64,000 bases of DNA from Catenulispora acidiphila DSM 44928 (lineage in GTDB: Bacteria; Actinomycetota; Actinomycetes; Streptomycetales; Catenulisporaceae), in assembly GCF_000024025.1 (NCBI RefSeq), contig NC_013131.1, positions 9,466,229 to 9,530,228 on the forward strand. Reading direction: 5' to 3'. Shown here piece by piece: positions 1 to 9,958 of this stretch; the stretch's first letter is position 1; every line of letters begins with the position of its first letter. A model generated the notes under the pieces. That model saw only the letters and a list, made by a program, of their open reading frames with translations, made no database searches and was not told where the DNA came from. Made by a program: the position numbers and the translations under genes.

Positions 1-1017
1 GTAGCAGATCAGCTGGTCGACACCCAGCTCGGCGTACTTGAGCATCTTGGCGTAGCACTGCTCGGGGTCGCCGACGACGATCATGTCGTGGTCGTTGAAG
101 GACTTGGGGTCGAAGTTCCCGTCGGCCTGCTGCATCAGGTAGGGGAAGACCTTGTCCCGCTCCTCCTGCGACAGGTGCGGCAGCTCCCACTCGGCGGTGA
201 ACTCGGCGATGTTCTTGTACCACCACCAGACCGAGTCCCAGATCCCCGACTCCTCGCACTTGGCCATCGACTCCTCGCAGTGCACGAGGGTGTAGGCCGC
301 GACGCGGTTGGTGGTGACGCGGGTGATCGGCTTGGGCGCGGCGGCAGCGGCCCGGTAGAGCCGGATGTGCTCGGCCATCTTGTGGATCGGCTGCAGGATC
401 GAGAAGGACAGCAGACCCAGGCCCTTCTCGCCGGCCACCGCCGAGGAGCCCTCGGAGGTCGCGGCCATCCAGCACGGCGGGTGCGGGTCCTGCACCGGCT
501 TGGGCGTGACCATGCGGCGCGGGAAGTCCAGGTACTTGCCGTGGAACTCGAAGTACTCCTCCTCCCACATCCCGACGACCGCCTGGATCGCCTCCTCCCA
601 CTGCGCGCGGGAGGCGTCGCGGTCCACGCCGAACGCCGTCTGCTCCATCGGCGTGGAGCGGCCGGTCCCCCACTCGACCCGCCCGCCGGACAGGATGTCG
701 GCGGTGGCGACCTTCTCGGCCACGCGCATCGGCGGCGTGAAGGCGTGCGGCATCAGCGTCACGCCGAAGCCCAACCGGATCTGCTCCGTGCACTGCGACA
801 GCGCACCGATGATCACCTCCGGCGCCGGGGAGTGCGACCGGCCCTCGCGGAAGTGGTGCTCGACATGCCAGGTCGTGGAGAACCCGAGCTTGTCGCCGAG
901 CTTGATCTGCTCGATCGCCTCGCGATAGGCCCGCTGCTCGGCTTCGCGCTGACCGTAGGGGTGCGGCTTGGCCCAGGGCTTGGGCACGTCGATCTCGTAC
1001 AGCAAGTCGAGCTTCAT
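1..1017 (-). CDS. LLM-class flavin-dependent oxidoreductase, partial (C-terminus outside window)
   Basis: The frame is open from an ATG at 1017 to the left edge, at least 339 codons without a stop. The translation begins MKLDLLYEIDVPKPW and carries the bacterial-luciferase pattern: an N-terminal beta strand, WHVEHHFREG near residues 50-60, RLGFGVTLMP near 80-90, and GRVEWGTGRSTP near 110-120. Members of this superfamily use reduced FMN or F420 to oxidise small molecules; the substrate cannot be read from the sequence. A GGAGG lies 9 nt before the ATG and fixes the start. An inverted repeat about 45 nt upstream may be its operator. Family assignment is firm; the specific reaction is unknown. 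Confidence 0.85.
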   Translation of the reverse strand, partial: MKLDLLYEIDVPKPWAKPHPYGQREAEQRAYREAIEQIKLGDKLGFSTTWHVEHHFREGRSHSPAPEVIIGALSQCTEQIRLGFGVTLMPHAFTPPMRVAEKVATADILSGGRVEWGTGRSTPMEQTAFGVDRDASRAQWEEAIQAVVGMWEEEYFEFHGKYLDFPRRMVTPKPVQDPHPPCWMAATSEGSSAVAGEKGLGLLSFSILQPIHKMAEHIRLYRAAAAAPKPITRVTTNRVAAYTLVHCEESMAKCEESGIWDSVWWWYKNIAEFTAEWELPHLSQEERDKVFPYLMQQADGNFDPKSFNDHDMIVVGDPEQCYAKMLKYAELGVDQLICY

Positions 1018-1336
1018 CGCCTGACGCCTCCACATTCGCCTGCGTTTGCCGGGACAAACGCACGGTCCGCTGGTCCGAACGGACCGTATGCCGAATCTGA
1101 TGGGTCGTCAATAGTCATCTGCGCCCCTGCTCAGAGCAGGTAGACGCAGGTCAGGGCACCCTCAGCGCGACCACAGCGGCGTTCGCGACGGCAAACGGAT
1201 CAGCTGTGGCGGGGAAGCATCCGCGCGACACCCGGGCAGCGCCCGCGCGCAGCGGCTCGGGCCCGATCCCTCCTCAGACCCGAGTCAGTCCAGACCCGAG
1301 TCACTCCAGACCCGAGTTACTCCAGACCCGCGCCGC
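1018..1336. other. Intergenic stretch with palindrome and tandem repeat
   Basis: About 320 bases separate the LLM oxidoreductase from the end of the membrane protein gene. Both flanking genes are on the minus strand. I see an 8-bp inverted repeat (1062-1087) and a 16-bp tandem repeat (1275-1338) but no convincing gene. The short open frame near 1206-1400 has no supporting features. Confidence 0.5.
1062..1087. promoter_or_regulatory. Inverted repeat, possible repressor operator
   Basis: ACGGTCCG at 1062-1069 is perfectly repeated in inverse as CGGACCGT at 1080-1087, with a 10-nt spacer. It lies about 45 nt upstream of the LLM oxidoreductase ATG on the minus strand. Size and symmetry suit a dimeric TetR- or MarR-like repressor, but no regulator gene is visible nearby, so the role is inferred. 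Confidence 0.4.
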
Positions 1337-1338
1337 TC
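1275..1338. repeat. 16-bp tandem repeat, four units
   Basis: Units CAGACCCGAGTCAGTC (1275-1290), CAGACCCGAGTCACTC (1291-1306), CAGACCCGAGTTACTC (1307-1322) and a degenerate fourth (1323-1338) run head to tail. The array abuts and just enters the stop codon (1337-1339) of the minus-strand membrane protein gene, so it forms the start of that transcript's 3' end. Unit 2 contains the small palindrome GAGTCACTC. Function unknown. Confidence 0.85.
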
Positions 1339-3262
1339 ACGACGCGTCGAACACCAGCGAGGTCACCGTGCTCGAGTCCCGCGAGCTCCAGATCGGGTAG
1401 AGCAGGGTGGCGGCGCCGTGGTGGAGGGTGCCGGACTTGTCCTGGACGGTGAAGGTCACGTCTTCGCCGTAGGGGCTGACTTGGCGGGTCAGGATTTTGA
1501 CGGTGTCGGACTTGACCGTCGAGTTCAGGGACAGGCCTCGGCCGTAGGCTTCGGCCATGTTCGTGTCCTGGCCCATGGAGTTGGGGTTGACCAGGGCTGT
1601 GCCGTCCTTGGCGCGGGTGCTCCAGCCGGGTTCGTCGGGGGCGAGGGGCTGGTAGCGCATGACGTGGGCCCAGTCGAGGGCGCCCTGGAGGTTGATGTTG
1701 TCGTGGGCGAGGCCGGTCGCCTGGTCGAACAGGATGTGCAGGGTCTGGTCCGCCGGGGGTTTCGCCAGCGGCTTGACCGCGTAGTCCGCGCTGCCCTGGG
1801 CCGCGTCGAAGGACGGGGAGGCGGGGGCGGCGATGGTGGAGGTCCAGGAGCCGGCGAGGGAGACGCCGACCACGACCACCAGGACGGCCGCGTTCAGGAG
1901 CACCTGGGGCTTCCAGCGGTCCTGGCGCGGCAGGTGCAGGCCGAGGAAGCGGCCGGGGGCGGTGCGGGCCAGGCCGCTGACGACGCCGAGTGAGAAGCGG
2001 CAGCGGCGGGCGGCCGGCAGTGCTTCGTCCGCCTCCTCGGTCTGCGCCTCCGTCACCGGCTTCGGCAGATACGCGCCGATCGCCAGGCTCACCAGGCCGC
2101 CGGCGGCGACCGCGGCGGCCGGGAACATCAGCATCTCGTAGCGCATGTGGTCGGAGAAGCCGACGCCGGCGGTGATGAGGTAGGTCGAGGCGACCGCGCC
2201 GACGAAGACCGCCGTGGCGTCGGAGCCGAAGCGAGCCAGGACCGAGATGCCGGCGGCGATGAGCAGCGCGTACAGCATGCGGTCGGTGTGCCACATGTAG
2301 GTCGTGGCCTGCTCGGTCACGATCTTCAGGTAGTGGACGAACTGGCGGAAGATGCCCCAGGACGTGGTCTGGCCGCGGCCGATGACGCCGGCGGTGTTCG
2401 CGTTGACCACCGTCATCGAGACCGCCGTCATGACGAGTGTGGTCGCCGCCGTCACGATCAGCGAACCGAGCCAGCGGTTGCGCCATCGGCGTTCACGCAC
2501 CAAGACCCACAGCCACCCCGCGCCGGCCATCGCCGGGGCGAGCACGCCGACCTGCCGGGTCAGGGCGATGAAGATACACGCCGCGCCCAGCCACGCCAGG
2601 TTCGCCTTGCCGATCCTCCGGTCGATCGGCAGGTTCAGCACGATGACCGCGGCCAACCCCATCGCGAACGTGTCGGTGCCGGCCCAGGTGAAGACGTTGA
2701 CCGGGACCGTGAGGCTGAAGCCGCCGACGACGATCACCGCGACCGCCGGACCGTACAACCGCTGCAGGACTCGGGCGACGGCCCACAGGAACAGCACCGT
2801 GCCGATCACCGGGATCGCCATCGAGCCGCCGGACAGTCCCCACATCCAGATGAACGGGATCGACAGCACCGGGTACAGGAAGCGCAGGCGCACCTGCTGC
2901 CAGGTCGGATCGTTGTCCGCGAAGTACCACGGGGACAGGTTCCAGCTCGGGGAGATGCTGCGCTCGGTGTGGACCGCGCTGCCCCAGGAGTGCCCCATGT
3001 CGCGGGACATCATCGGCAGGTAGTAGCGGCTGTCCGGCGGGTGGTTCCAGCCCTGGCGGGTGGTCAGCTCCATGCCGATGCCGGCCAGGATGACCGGCAG
3101 GACGAGCACCAGGACCCCGACACGGACGCCGAGTACGTCACGGCCCATGAGATCGGACACCAGAGACGACACCGGACGGCTGGGCCTCGGCCAGCGCCAG
3201 TGGCGGGTCTCTCGGCCCGGCACTGACTCGTCCGTGTCGGCAACGACGGTGTCCGCACCCAT
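1337..3262 (-). CDS. Polytopic membrane protein, GT-C glycosyltransferase-like
   Basis: About 641 aa with a cytoplasmic N-terminus, then about ten hydrophobic segments starting with GVRVGVLVLVLPVILAGIGM. The first extracytoplasmic loop has PPDSRYYLP, placing a D-S-R-Y group where GT-C enzymes carry their acidic catalytic motif. The last hydrophobic segment is followed by a soluble C-terminal region of about 170 aa. I prefer the ATG at 3262 because GGAG lies 8 nt upstream; a GTG three codons earlier (3271) is the alternative. A function using polyprenyl-phosphate sugars fits the glycan genes further along, but no closer family is recognised. Confidence 0.6.
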   Translation of the reverse strand: MGADTVVADTDESVPGRETRHWRWPRPSRPVSSLVSDLMGRDVLGVRVGVLVLVLPVILAGIGMELTTRQGWNHPPDSRYYLPMMSRDMGHSWGSAVHTERSISPSWNLSPWYFADNDPTWQQVRLRFLYPVLSIPFIWMWGLSGGSMAIPVIGTVLFLWAVARVLQRLYGPAVAVIVVGGFSLTVPVNVFTWAGTDTFAMGLAAVIVLNLPIDRRIGKANLAWLGAACIFIALTRQVGVLAPAMAGAGWLWVLVRERRWRNRWLGSLIVTAATTLVMTAVSMTVVNANTAGVIGRGQTTSWGIFRQFVHYLKIVTEQATTYMWHTDRMLYALLIAAGISVLARFGSDATAVFVGAVASTYLITAGVGFSDHMRYEMLMFPAAAVAAGGLVSLAIGAYLPKPVTEAQTEEADEALPAARRCRFSLGVVSGLARTAPGRFLGLHLPRQDRWKPQVLLNAAVLVVVVGVSLAGSWTSTIAAPASPSFDAAQGSADYAVKPLAKPPADQTLHILFDQATGLAHDNINLQGALDWAHVMRYQPLAPDEPGWSTRAKDGTALVNPNSMGQDTNMAEAYGRGLSLNSTVKSDTVKILTRQVSPYGEDVTFTVQDKSGTLHHGAATLLYPIWSSRDSSTVTSLVFDAS

Positions 3263-3334
3263 CCAGTTCACTCCATGCTCTCAAGACTGCAGACGCAGCC
3301 CATGGCGCGTGCCCGACGCCCCTAACAAAGGTGA

Positions 3335-3378
3335 TGCGCGGATACCTCGCCTTGGTTCCAAGGCATGGTATCCGCGCA
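3335..3378. terminator. Nested strong hairpin downstream of the ABC ATPase
   Basis: TGCGCGGATACC (3335-3346) pairs perfectly with GGTATCCGCGCA (3367-3378). Inside the loop a second stem GCCTTGG/CCAAGGC (3349-3355 with 3358-3364) closes on TT. It lies between the ATPase stop (3417) and the next minus-strand gene (start 3262). The T-tract is weak, so it may be an attenuator or a 3'-stabilising stem rather than a classical terminator. Confidence 0.6.
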
Positions 3379-3416
3379 GCGCGCCTCCCGGGACAAGGCC
3401 CGGTATGTCGTTTTCT

Positions 3417-4511
<1,095 letters not shown>

Positions 4512-4669
4512 GGTGCACTCCCTTTCAACCGGCAGGAACGTGCCGGACGATCCGAGTTGGAAAGGTGCCCGGGACGATCCGCCCGGGCCGTAGATGCGAC
4601 GGTACCTCGGCCGGGGCGGGATTGTCACCAGGCTGCGCTCAGTGATGATCCCGCCCCGGTTTCAGCAGG

Positions 4670-6760
4670 TTACGGCCACTGCTGGGTCAGGAACGGGCTG
4701 TAACCGTAGGTCGGGATCGAGCCGGACTGCCTGATCCAGGCCTGCAGGTGCACCAGCCCGGTCGGGGTGGGGCTGTTCTTCGTGATGGTGAAGTGCGCCA
4801 CACCGAGGGAGTCGGTGACGGCCTCGGCCGGGTTGCCCGCGGGACCGCCGTTCACCGTCAGGTTGCTGCCCCGTATGCCGCTGGCGGTGAACACCACCTG
4901 GTTGAGCACCACGTGCACGCCGCTGGTCTTGGACACCCGGCCGTGCCGGTCGCGCAGCTGGACGTCGACGTGCGCGGTGTCGCCGGCGGCGTACTGGCGT
5001 CCCAGGTCGTCCTGGAAGCTGGTGGTGTACTTGGTGATCGACGTCTTCGGCGCATAGCTCACCGACGCCGGGACGTCGGAGACGGCGGCCAGGGTGAAGT
5101 CACCGCCTATGGACGGGCTCGAGCCGGTCCCCGGCGTGGAGATGACGTACATCGAGGTCTGGTGCGCCGGCACCTTCGCCGGTCCGGACACCTCGTTCCA
5201 GAAGGACGTGGAGTAGCCGTTCGTCATCATGAAGTGCGGGGCGATCGCGTCGCCGGTCGTGTTGCTGACCCGGACGGTGAGCTGGTCGATCTGGTTCAGG
5301 GCGCCGTTGGTGACCACCCCGGTGATCTTCAGCTTCAGCGGCTGCGGCGTGGCCAGCCCCACCGCCCACAGGCCGACGGCGGGCAGCAGGGCGATCCCGC
5401 CGACCAGCATCCGCCGCCGCGCGGCGAGCAGCGGGAACGGCCGCGCCGACTCCGGCTGCTCGCGCTCCGAGGTCAGCAGCATCACGACCCACGCCAGCGC
5501 CGGGATGGCGAAGTACTCGATGAGCGGCCGGCCCTGGAAGACCAGGGCGAGCGCCGGCGCGATGATCCACGCCGGGCGCAGCCGGTCGAAGTAGAGCACG
5601 AACAGCACGAAGAACGCGGCGTAGACCGCGAGGCCGCCCAGGGAGTACATGCTCAGGTTGCCGGTGCCGAAGTGCAGGCTGATCGGGATGTCGACCATGC
5701 CCTCGCCCTCGGCGATCGCCTTCTGGCGCAACGGCTCGGTCACGCCCGACAGCCACGCGCCCGGGTTCCAGATGATGAACGGACTGTTGATCACCAGCAT
5801 CGTGCCCGCGGCGATCGCCGCGAACAGCGCCGTGACCCTCAGCGCCGCCTTGGTCCCGAGCTCGGGCCAGCGGGTCAGGAAGATCGCGGTGACGAAGAAC
5901 GGCGCCATCATCCAGGCCAGCTGCTGCACCGACAGCGCGACGCCGAAGCAGACCGCGGCGATGATCGCGCGGCGGGTGAGCCGGCCGTCGCGCCCGATGC
6001 GCTCCCAGCCGGCGACGGCGACCATCAGGAACGGCAGCATGATGATGCCCACGACCCCGCCGCGGGCGTGGTCCATGAGGATCGGGAAGCCGACGCACAT
6101 GATCGTGGCCGCGCCGCGGTAGTCGCGCGGGAGCAGCTTGTAGGCGACGAAGATGGACGCCACGAGAGCGCCGCCGCAGACGAAGGCCACCGTGTGGTAG
6201 TCGTGCACCAGGCCGTTGGCCGCCCAGGTGAGCAGCACCGGGACGGCCGGGTAGTCCAGGCCGTGGGTGTACGTGCCGTCCAGCAGCTTGGTGTAGAACT
6301 CGCTGGACATCGCATAGCGGTGGAACGCCGGCGTCAGGTCGGCGCCGTACGGGTTCACCCCCTGGCCCAGCAGGTGCGCCGAGTGCTGGACGAAGATCTC
6401 CTCGTCGGTGCCGTAGGAGATGCCCGAGACGATGATGCCGACGATGTAGGCGATGATGCCCAGCGCCGCGGTGACCACCAGGACGTGGTTGGCCCGGCTC
6501 AGGGTCCGGACGTCTCGGGCCGCCAGCGCGGTGAACGCCACACCGAGCGTGGCGATCGCGCCGAGCGCGACGTACACGCCGGTGTACGGCGCGGCGGACT
6601 GGAACGGGAAGACCTGGAAGACCGCCCAGAAGACACCGGCGGCCGCGATCAGGGTGATGACCCGGTGGACCAGTGTCGGAGCGAGGTCCGGCGCGGTTTG
6701 CTCGTCGTCAGGACGCCCGGCGGCCTCATGGTCCGGCCGCTGCACGGCTACGTCGCTCAT
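4670..6760 (-). CDS. Polytopic membrane protein with C-terminal Ig-like domain
   Basis: 696 aa. Roughly residues 30-450 hold about eleven hydrophobic segments. The first large loop contains EEIFVQHSAHLLGQGVNPYG, reminiscent of membrane mannosyltransferases acting on polyprenyl-phosphate sugars. Residues about 460-696 form an extracytoplasmic beta-rich region with a Big/Ig-like pattern (VDVQLRDRHGRVSKTSGVHV, then DSLGVAHFTI). AGAGG precedes the ATG by 5 nt. A GT-C catalytic core carrying a soluble Ig-like module suggests work at the cell surface. Substrate and linkage are unknown. Confidence 0.6.
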   Translation of the reverse strand: MSDVAVQRPDHEAAGRPDDEQTAPDLAPTLVHRVITLIAAAGVFWAVFQVFPFQSAAPYTGVYVALGAIATLGVAFTALAARDVRTLSRANHVLVVTAALGIIAYIVGIIVSGISYGTDEEIFVQHSAHLLGQGVNPYGADLTPAFHRYAMSSEFYTKLLDGTYTHGLDYPAVPVLLTWAANGLVHDYHTVAFVCGGALVASIFVAYKLLPRDYRGAATIMCVGFPILMDHARGGVVGIIMLPFLMVAVAGWERIGRDGRLTRRAIIAAVCFGVALSVQQLAWMMAPFFVTAIFLTRWPELGTKAALRVTALFAAIAAGTMLVINSPFIIWNPGAWLSGVTEPLRQKAIAEGEGMVDIPISLHFGTGNLSMYSLGGLAVYAAFFVLFVLYFDRLRPAWIIAPALALVFQGRPLIEYFAIPALAWVVMLLTSEREQPESARPFPLLAARRRMLVGGIALLPAVGLWAVGLATPQPLKLKITGVVTNGALNQIDQLTVRVSNTTGDAIAPHFMMTNGYSTSFWNEVSGPAKVPAHQTSMYVISTPGTGSSPSIGGDFTLAAVSDVPASVSYAPKTSITKYTTSFQDDLGRQYAAGDTAHVDVQLRDRHGRVSKTSGVHVVLNQVVFTASGIRGSNLTVNGGPAGNPAEAVTDSLGVAHFTITKNSPTPTGLVHLQAWIRQSGSIPTYGYSPFLTQQWP

Positions 6761-6945
6761 CGCGTCCTCTCGGGGCTGCTGAGTTCGGGACGGTTATTTG
6801 GGTTTCGCACGCGAATCTTAACGGGATGAACCTGTGAGCCAACGACTCGGCGTTTCTCTGAGGGTCTCCACAGCGCCGCCGCGCGCCGCGGTCACGCCCC
6901 GCGAGCGATCCGGCCGACCCCGTCACCACACGTTTCCTGTGCACC

Positions 6946-6964
6946 TATGCTGACTGGGTATGCT
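6946..6964 (+). promoter_or_regulatory. Possible -10 region for the first acyltransferase gene
   Basis: TATGCT occurs twice (6946-6951 and 6959-6964), 13 nt apart. Either fits an actinobacterial TANNNT -10 element for the plus-strand gene starting at 7030. No good -35 is visible. Confidence 0.25.
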
Positions 6965-7029
6965 CGCCGCCCGGGAACCCGGCCACCCGGCGCCGGCTTG
7001 AGATCCCAGCACTGGGGGTGAACCACACG

Positions 7030-8277
7030 ATGAGTTCCGACACTGTGGCGGTCGCGAAGGCGGTCCCGATACCCGTGGTCGAGGCGCCCAAAGCTCCGCG
7101 CAACAGGATGGCGGCGCTCGACGGCATGCGTTTCATCGCCGCTTCGGCGGTTCTGGCGTACCACTACCTCGGCGACACCGAAGGCATCTGGGGGCGCGAC
7201 GCGGGGAAGATCTTCCCCTCGGAGCACCACGCGACTTCGTACGGCTTCCTGGGTGTCGAGTTCTTCTTCCTCATCAGCGGATTCGTCATCTGCATGAGCA
7301 GCTGGGGCAAGGGGCTCGGGTCGTTCTTCGCCTCCCGCGTCTCCCGGCTGTACCCGGCGTACTGGGCCGCGGTCACGCTGACCACCCTGATATTCGTGTG
7401 GAATCCGGCCGCCGGCAGCCCGCTGCGGCTCGACGACTACTTCAGCAACATGACAATGCTGCACTTCTCGTTCGGCGTGGCCTCCGCCAGCGGGGTGTAC
7501 TGGACGCTGTGGCTGGAGCTCCGCTTCTACCTGCTGTTCGCCCTGGTGGTGTGGCGCGGGGTCACCTACCGGCGCGTGGTGGCGTTCTGCCTGCTCTGGA
7601 CGGCGGCGTCGGTCCTGGTCCCGTCCTTCAACAGCCCGATCCTGCACGGGATCATCCAAGAGGACTACTCGCCGTACTTCATCGGCGGGATCACGATGTA
7701 CCTCATGCACCGCTACCGGCCGAACCCGCTGCTGTGGCTGATGCTGGGGACCCAGTGGGTCCTGGCCCAGCACCAGGTCGCGGCGCGGGTCGTGGAGGGC
7801 AGCCGGCTGACCGGCGCGCACCTGAGCTGGAACGGCGGCGTCATCCTGGTCACGGTGTTCTTCCTGGCCGTGCTGGCCGTCGCCCTGGGCTGGCTGGACT
7901 GGGCGAACTGGCGCTGGCTGACCGTCCTGGGCACCCTGACCTACCCGCTCTACCTGGTCCACTCGGCGGTCGGGCAGGAGATCATCAAGGTCTGGTACCG
8001 CAAGGCCCACCACCCGAACGCCTGGGTCATCCTGGCCGTCGCGACGGCCGCCTCGCTGGCCGTGGCGTGGCTCATCCAGCGGTTCATCGAGAAGCCCTTC
8101 GGGCCGCGGCTGCGCAAGGCGGTCCAGCGGAGCCTGAAGGAGATCAACCTCCCGGAGCCGGCGCTCAGAGCTGCGAAGGCCGCCAAGTCCGGCACGTCCG
8201 CGGGCACCTCCGTGGCCACGCCCGCCGACGTCGTCGAGGTGCTGTCGCCGCCCGCGCCGCGCGGAGCCACCGACTAA
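7030..8277 (+). CDS. Acyltransferase 3 family membrane protein (OafA-like)
   Basis: 415 aa with about ten transmembrane segments. After a short N-terminus comes LDGMRFIAASAVLAYHYLG (the conserved His in YHY), then EFFFLISGFVICMSS, SRVSRLYPAYW, and a C-terminal helix ending FIEKPFGPRLRK. Acyltransferase-3 proteins move acyl groups, often acetyl, onto sugars of envelope glycans. GGGGG at 7014-7018 lies 11 nt before the ATG at 7030; the GTG at 7018 overlaps it and is less likely. A close paralog lies at 15163. The acceptor is presumably a surface glycan built by the neighbours. Confidence 0.85.
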   Translation: MSSDTVAVAKAVPIPVVEAPKAPRNRMAALDGMRFIAASAVLAYHYLGDTEGIWGRDAGKIFPSEHHATSYGFLGVEFFFLISGFVICMSSWGKGLGSFFASRVSRLYPAYWAAVTLTTLIFVWNPAAGSPLRLDDYFSNMTMLHFSFGVASASGVYWTLWLELRFYLLFALVVWRGVTYRRVVAFCLLWTAASVLVPSFNSPILHGIIQEDYSPYFIGGITMYLMHRYRPNPLLWLMLGTQWVLAQHQVAARVVEGSRLTGAHLSWNGGVILVTVFFLAVLAVALGWLDWANWRWLTVLGTLTYPLYLVHSAVGQEIIKVWYRKAHHPNAWVILAVATAASLAVAWLIQRFIEKPFGPRLRKAVQRSLKEINLPEPALRAAKAAKSGTSAGTSVATPADVVEVLSPPAPRGATD

Positions 8278-8330
8278 CGGCCGACCGGCTACCGTCCGGC
8301 TGGCGGCGAAAGCTGTGACAGAGGTGTGAC

Positions 8331-8369
8331 AAAAAGGTGAGGTGTCCGACCCGGACACCTCACCTTTTT
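8331..8369. terminator. Bidirectional rho-independent terminator
   Basis: AAAAAGGTGAGGTGTCCG (8331-8348) and its exact inverse (8352-8369) form an 18-bp stem with a 3-nt loop. An A-tract and T-tract on either side serve both strands. It sits between the convergent acyltransferase and PIG-V-like genes. Confidence 0.95.
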
Positions 8370-8414
8370 CATTGCCTTATCGCGTCACTGCCTCAGTGCG
8401 TCACCGCCCGAGGC

Positions 8415-9671
8415 TCACGGCGACATGTGGTTCGCCGGTCCGAGGAAGTACGCGCCGAACCATCCGCCCACCAGAGCGATCACGACCACGCCCAGGACCA
8501 TCGAGGACGTGCGGGACTTGGCGAACCAGGAGGCGAACGGCGCCCACAGGATGAAGCAGGGCAGCAGGAATCGCGCTTTTGAGGAAAACCCGCCACCGGT
8601 CAGCAGGCTGAACAAGACGGTGAGGACGGTCCACGCGACCAGCTCCCAGGGCAGCCGGCGGTCGCGGATCACGAAGTACAGCGCCACGATGCTGGTCACG
8701 ACCACGCCGCCGACCAGCACCGTGGCCAGGAAGTCCGCGTTGTGCACGCCGTCGAAGCCGGCCAGGCCGCGCAGCGCGTCCCAGGTCGACTTGCCGAAGT
8801 CGAAGCTGCTCTCCCAGTACGGCGCCTTCTCGGCCTTGAACCAGGCGTCGTAGTGCCCGGTGTGGATCCCGAGATACACCATGTAGCCGATGAATCCCAT
8901 GGGAGCCAGGACCACGGCGACCACGGCCCGCCAGTCGCGGCCCCGGCTGCGGACGGCCTCGACCAGCGCCAGCAGGCAGACCAGGCCGATCAGCGTCACC
9001 GCCGAGGACCGGCACAGACCGGCGGCCACGGTCAGTCCCGCGGCGGTGAGCCAGCGGCGGCGCAGCAGCGCCCACAGCGCCCAGACCGTCACAGCCGTGA
9101 ACAGCGGCTCGGAGTAGGCGCTCGACTCATAGATCGACGGCGGCGCCGCGGCCCACAGCGCGACGGCGACCAGGGCCGCGCGGTTTCCCAGCCGGTCCTT
9201 GAGCACGGCGTGGATGCCCACGGCGGCGACCAGCGAGGCCACCAGCGAGATGACGATGCCGGCGTTGTGCGGATCCAGGCCGGTGGTCGTGGAGATCCCG
9301 CGCTCCAGCATCGGCAGCAGCGGGAAGAACGCGATCCGCATCTGTTCGATGCGGCCGCTGTGGCTGTAGTGCAGGTGGTTCTCGTAGCCGTGCTTGGCGA
9401 TCTTCGTGTACCAGTCGGCGTCCCAGGAGCTCAGCGCGAACAGGAACCGGCCGTGCTGGTGGGCCAGGCTCCAGGCGAACAGCGCCATGACGACGGCGTG
9501 CGCGGCGGCGTAGGCGGCGATCGGACCGTAGAACGCGGCCTTGGCCCGGGCCAGGGCGCGGTCCCGGAGCCCCGAGCCCCCGTCCCCGGTCCCCGGATCA
9601 GGGTCGAGGGACCCGTTCAGGGCCTCGTCACGACCCATTCCGACGTCGGTCACCATGTGCCAGCACCCCAT
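8415..9671 (-). CDS. PIG-V-like mannosyltransferase, GT-C membrane enzyme
   Basis: Up to 418 aa. After a cytoplasmic leader and one transmembrane helix, SSWDADWYTKIAKHGY near residue 85 matches the W-D-x-x-W-Y signature of GPI-mannosyltransferase-2-like (PIG-V) proteins. Several further membrane segments follow. In actinobacteria such proteins probably transfer mannose from a polyprenyl-phosphate donor on the outer membrane face. The start is unclear: ATG 9671 and an in-frame ATG at 9656 are both possible, neither with a strong ribosome-binding site. It stands alone between a shared terminator and the divergent sugar-nucleotide operon. Confidence 0.75.
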   Translation of the reverse strand: MGCWHMVTDVGMGRDEALNGSLDPDPGTGDGGSGLRDRALARAKAAFYGPIAAYAAAHAVVMALFAWSLAHQHGRFLFALSSWDADWYTKIAKHGYENHLHYSHSGRIEQMRIAFFPLLPMLERGISTTTGLDPHNAGIVISLVASLVAAVGIHAVLKDRLGNRAALVAVALWAAAPPSIYESSAYSEPLFTAVTVWALWALLRRRWLTAAGLTVAAGLCRSSAVTLIGLVCLLALVEAVRSRGRDWRAVVAVVLAPMGFIGYMVYLGIHTGHYDAWFKAEKAPYWESSFDFGKSTWDALRGLAGFDGVHNADFLATVLVGGVVVTSIVALYFVIRDRRLPWELVAWTVLTVLFSLLTGGGFSSKARFLLPCFILWAPFASWFAKSRTSSMVLGVVVIALVGGWFGAYFLGPANHMSP

Positions 9672-9908
9672 CCACCGTGCGCCCCGTGAGACGGCGGAAC
9701 TCCTCCGTCACATCCGGGGCCGCCAGAAACACCAAAGACGCCGCATGCTAGCAAGCCGGCGGCCGTTCCCCGATTCCGTCGCCGGGCCCGGGGACCCTTC
9801 GTCCCGGCGGAGGGCACGGCAGTCCACTGACTCAACACGCGCCGCACCTGGCAGGCAACGCGCGCCACGAGCACCGCGCAACCTGCCCGCGCGCCCCGAT
9901 CGATGTCA

Positions 9909-9914
9909 TATGGT
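9909..9914 (+). promoter_or_regulatory. Possible -10 for the nucleotide-sugar operon
   Basis: TATGGT fits TANNNT about 45 nt before the first gene of the plus-strand operon. The rest of the 287-nt gap from 9672 shows no gene. No -35 is evident. Confidence 0.25.
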
Positions 9915-9958
9915 GGGCCGACCGCTCCTCCCCTGACTCACCACAACAAAGGGAACCA

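Noticed and set aside
4748-6829. A 693-codon plus-strand frame
   Set aside because: It mirrors the membrane protein gene at 4670-6760, and its composition is His/Arg/Asp-rich noise.
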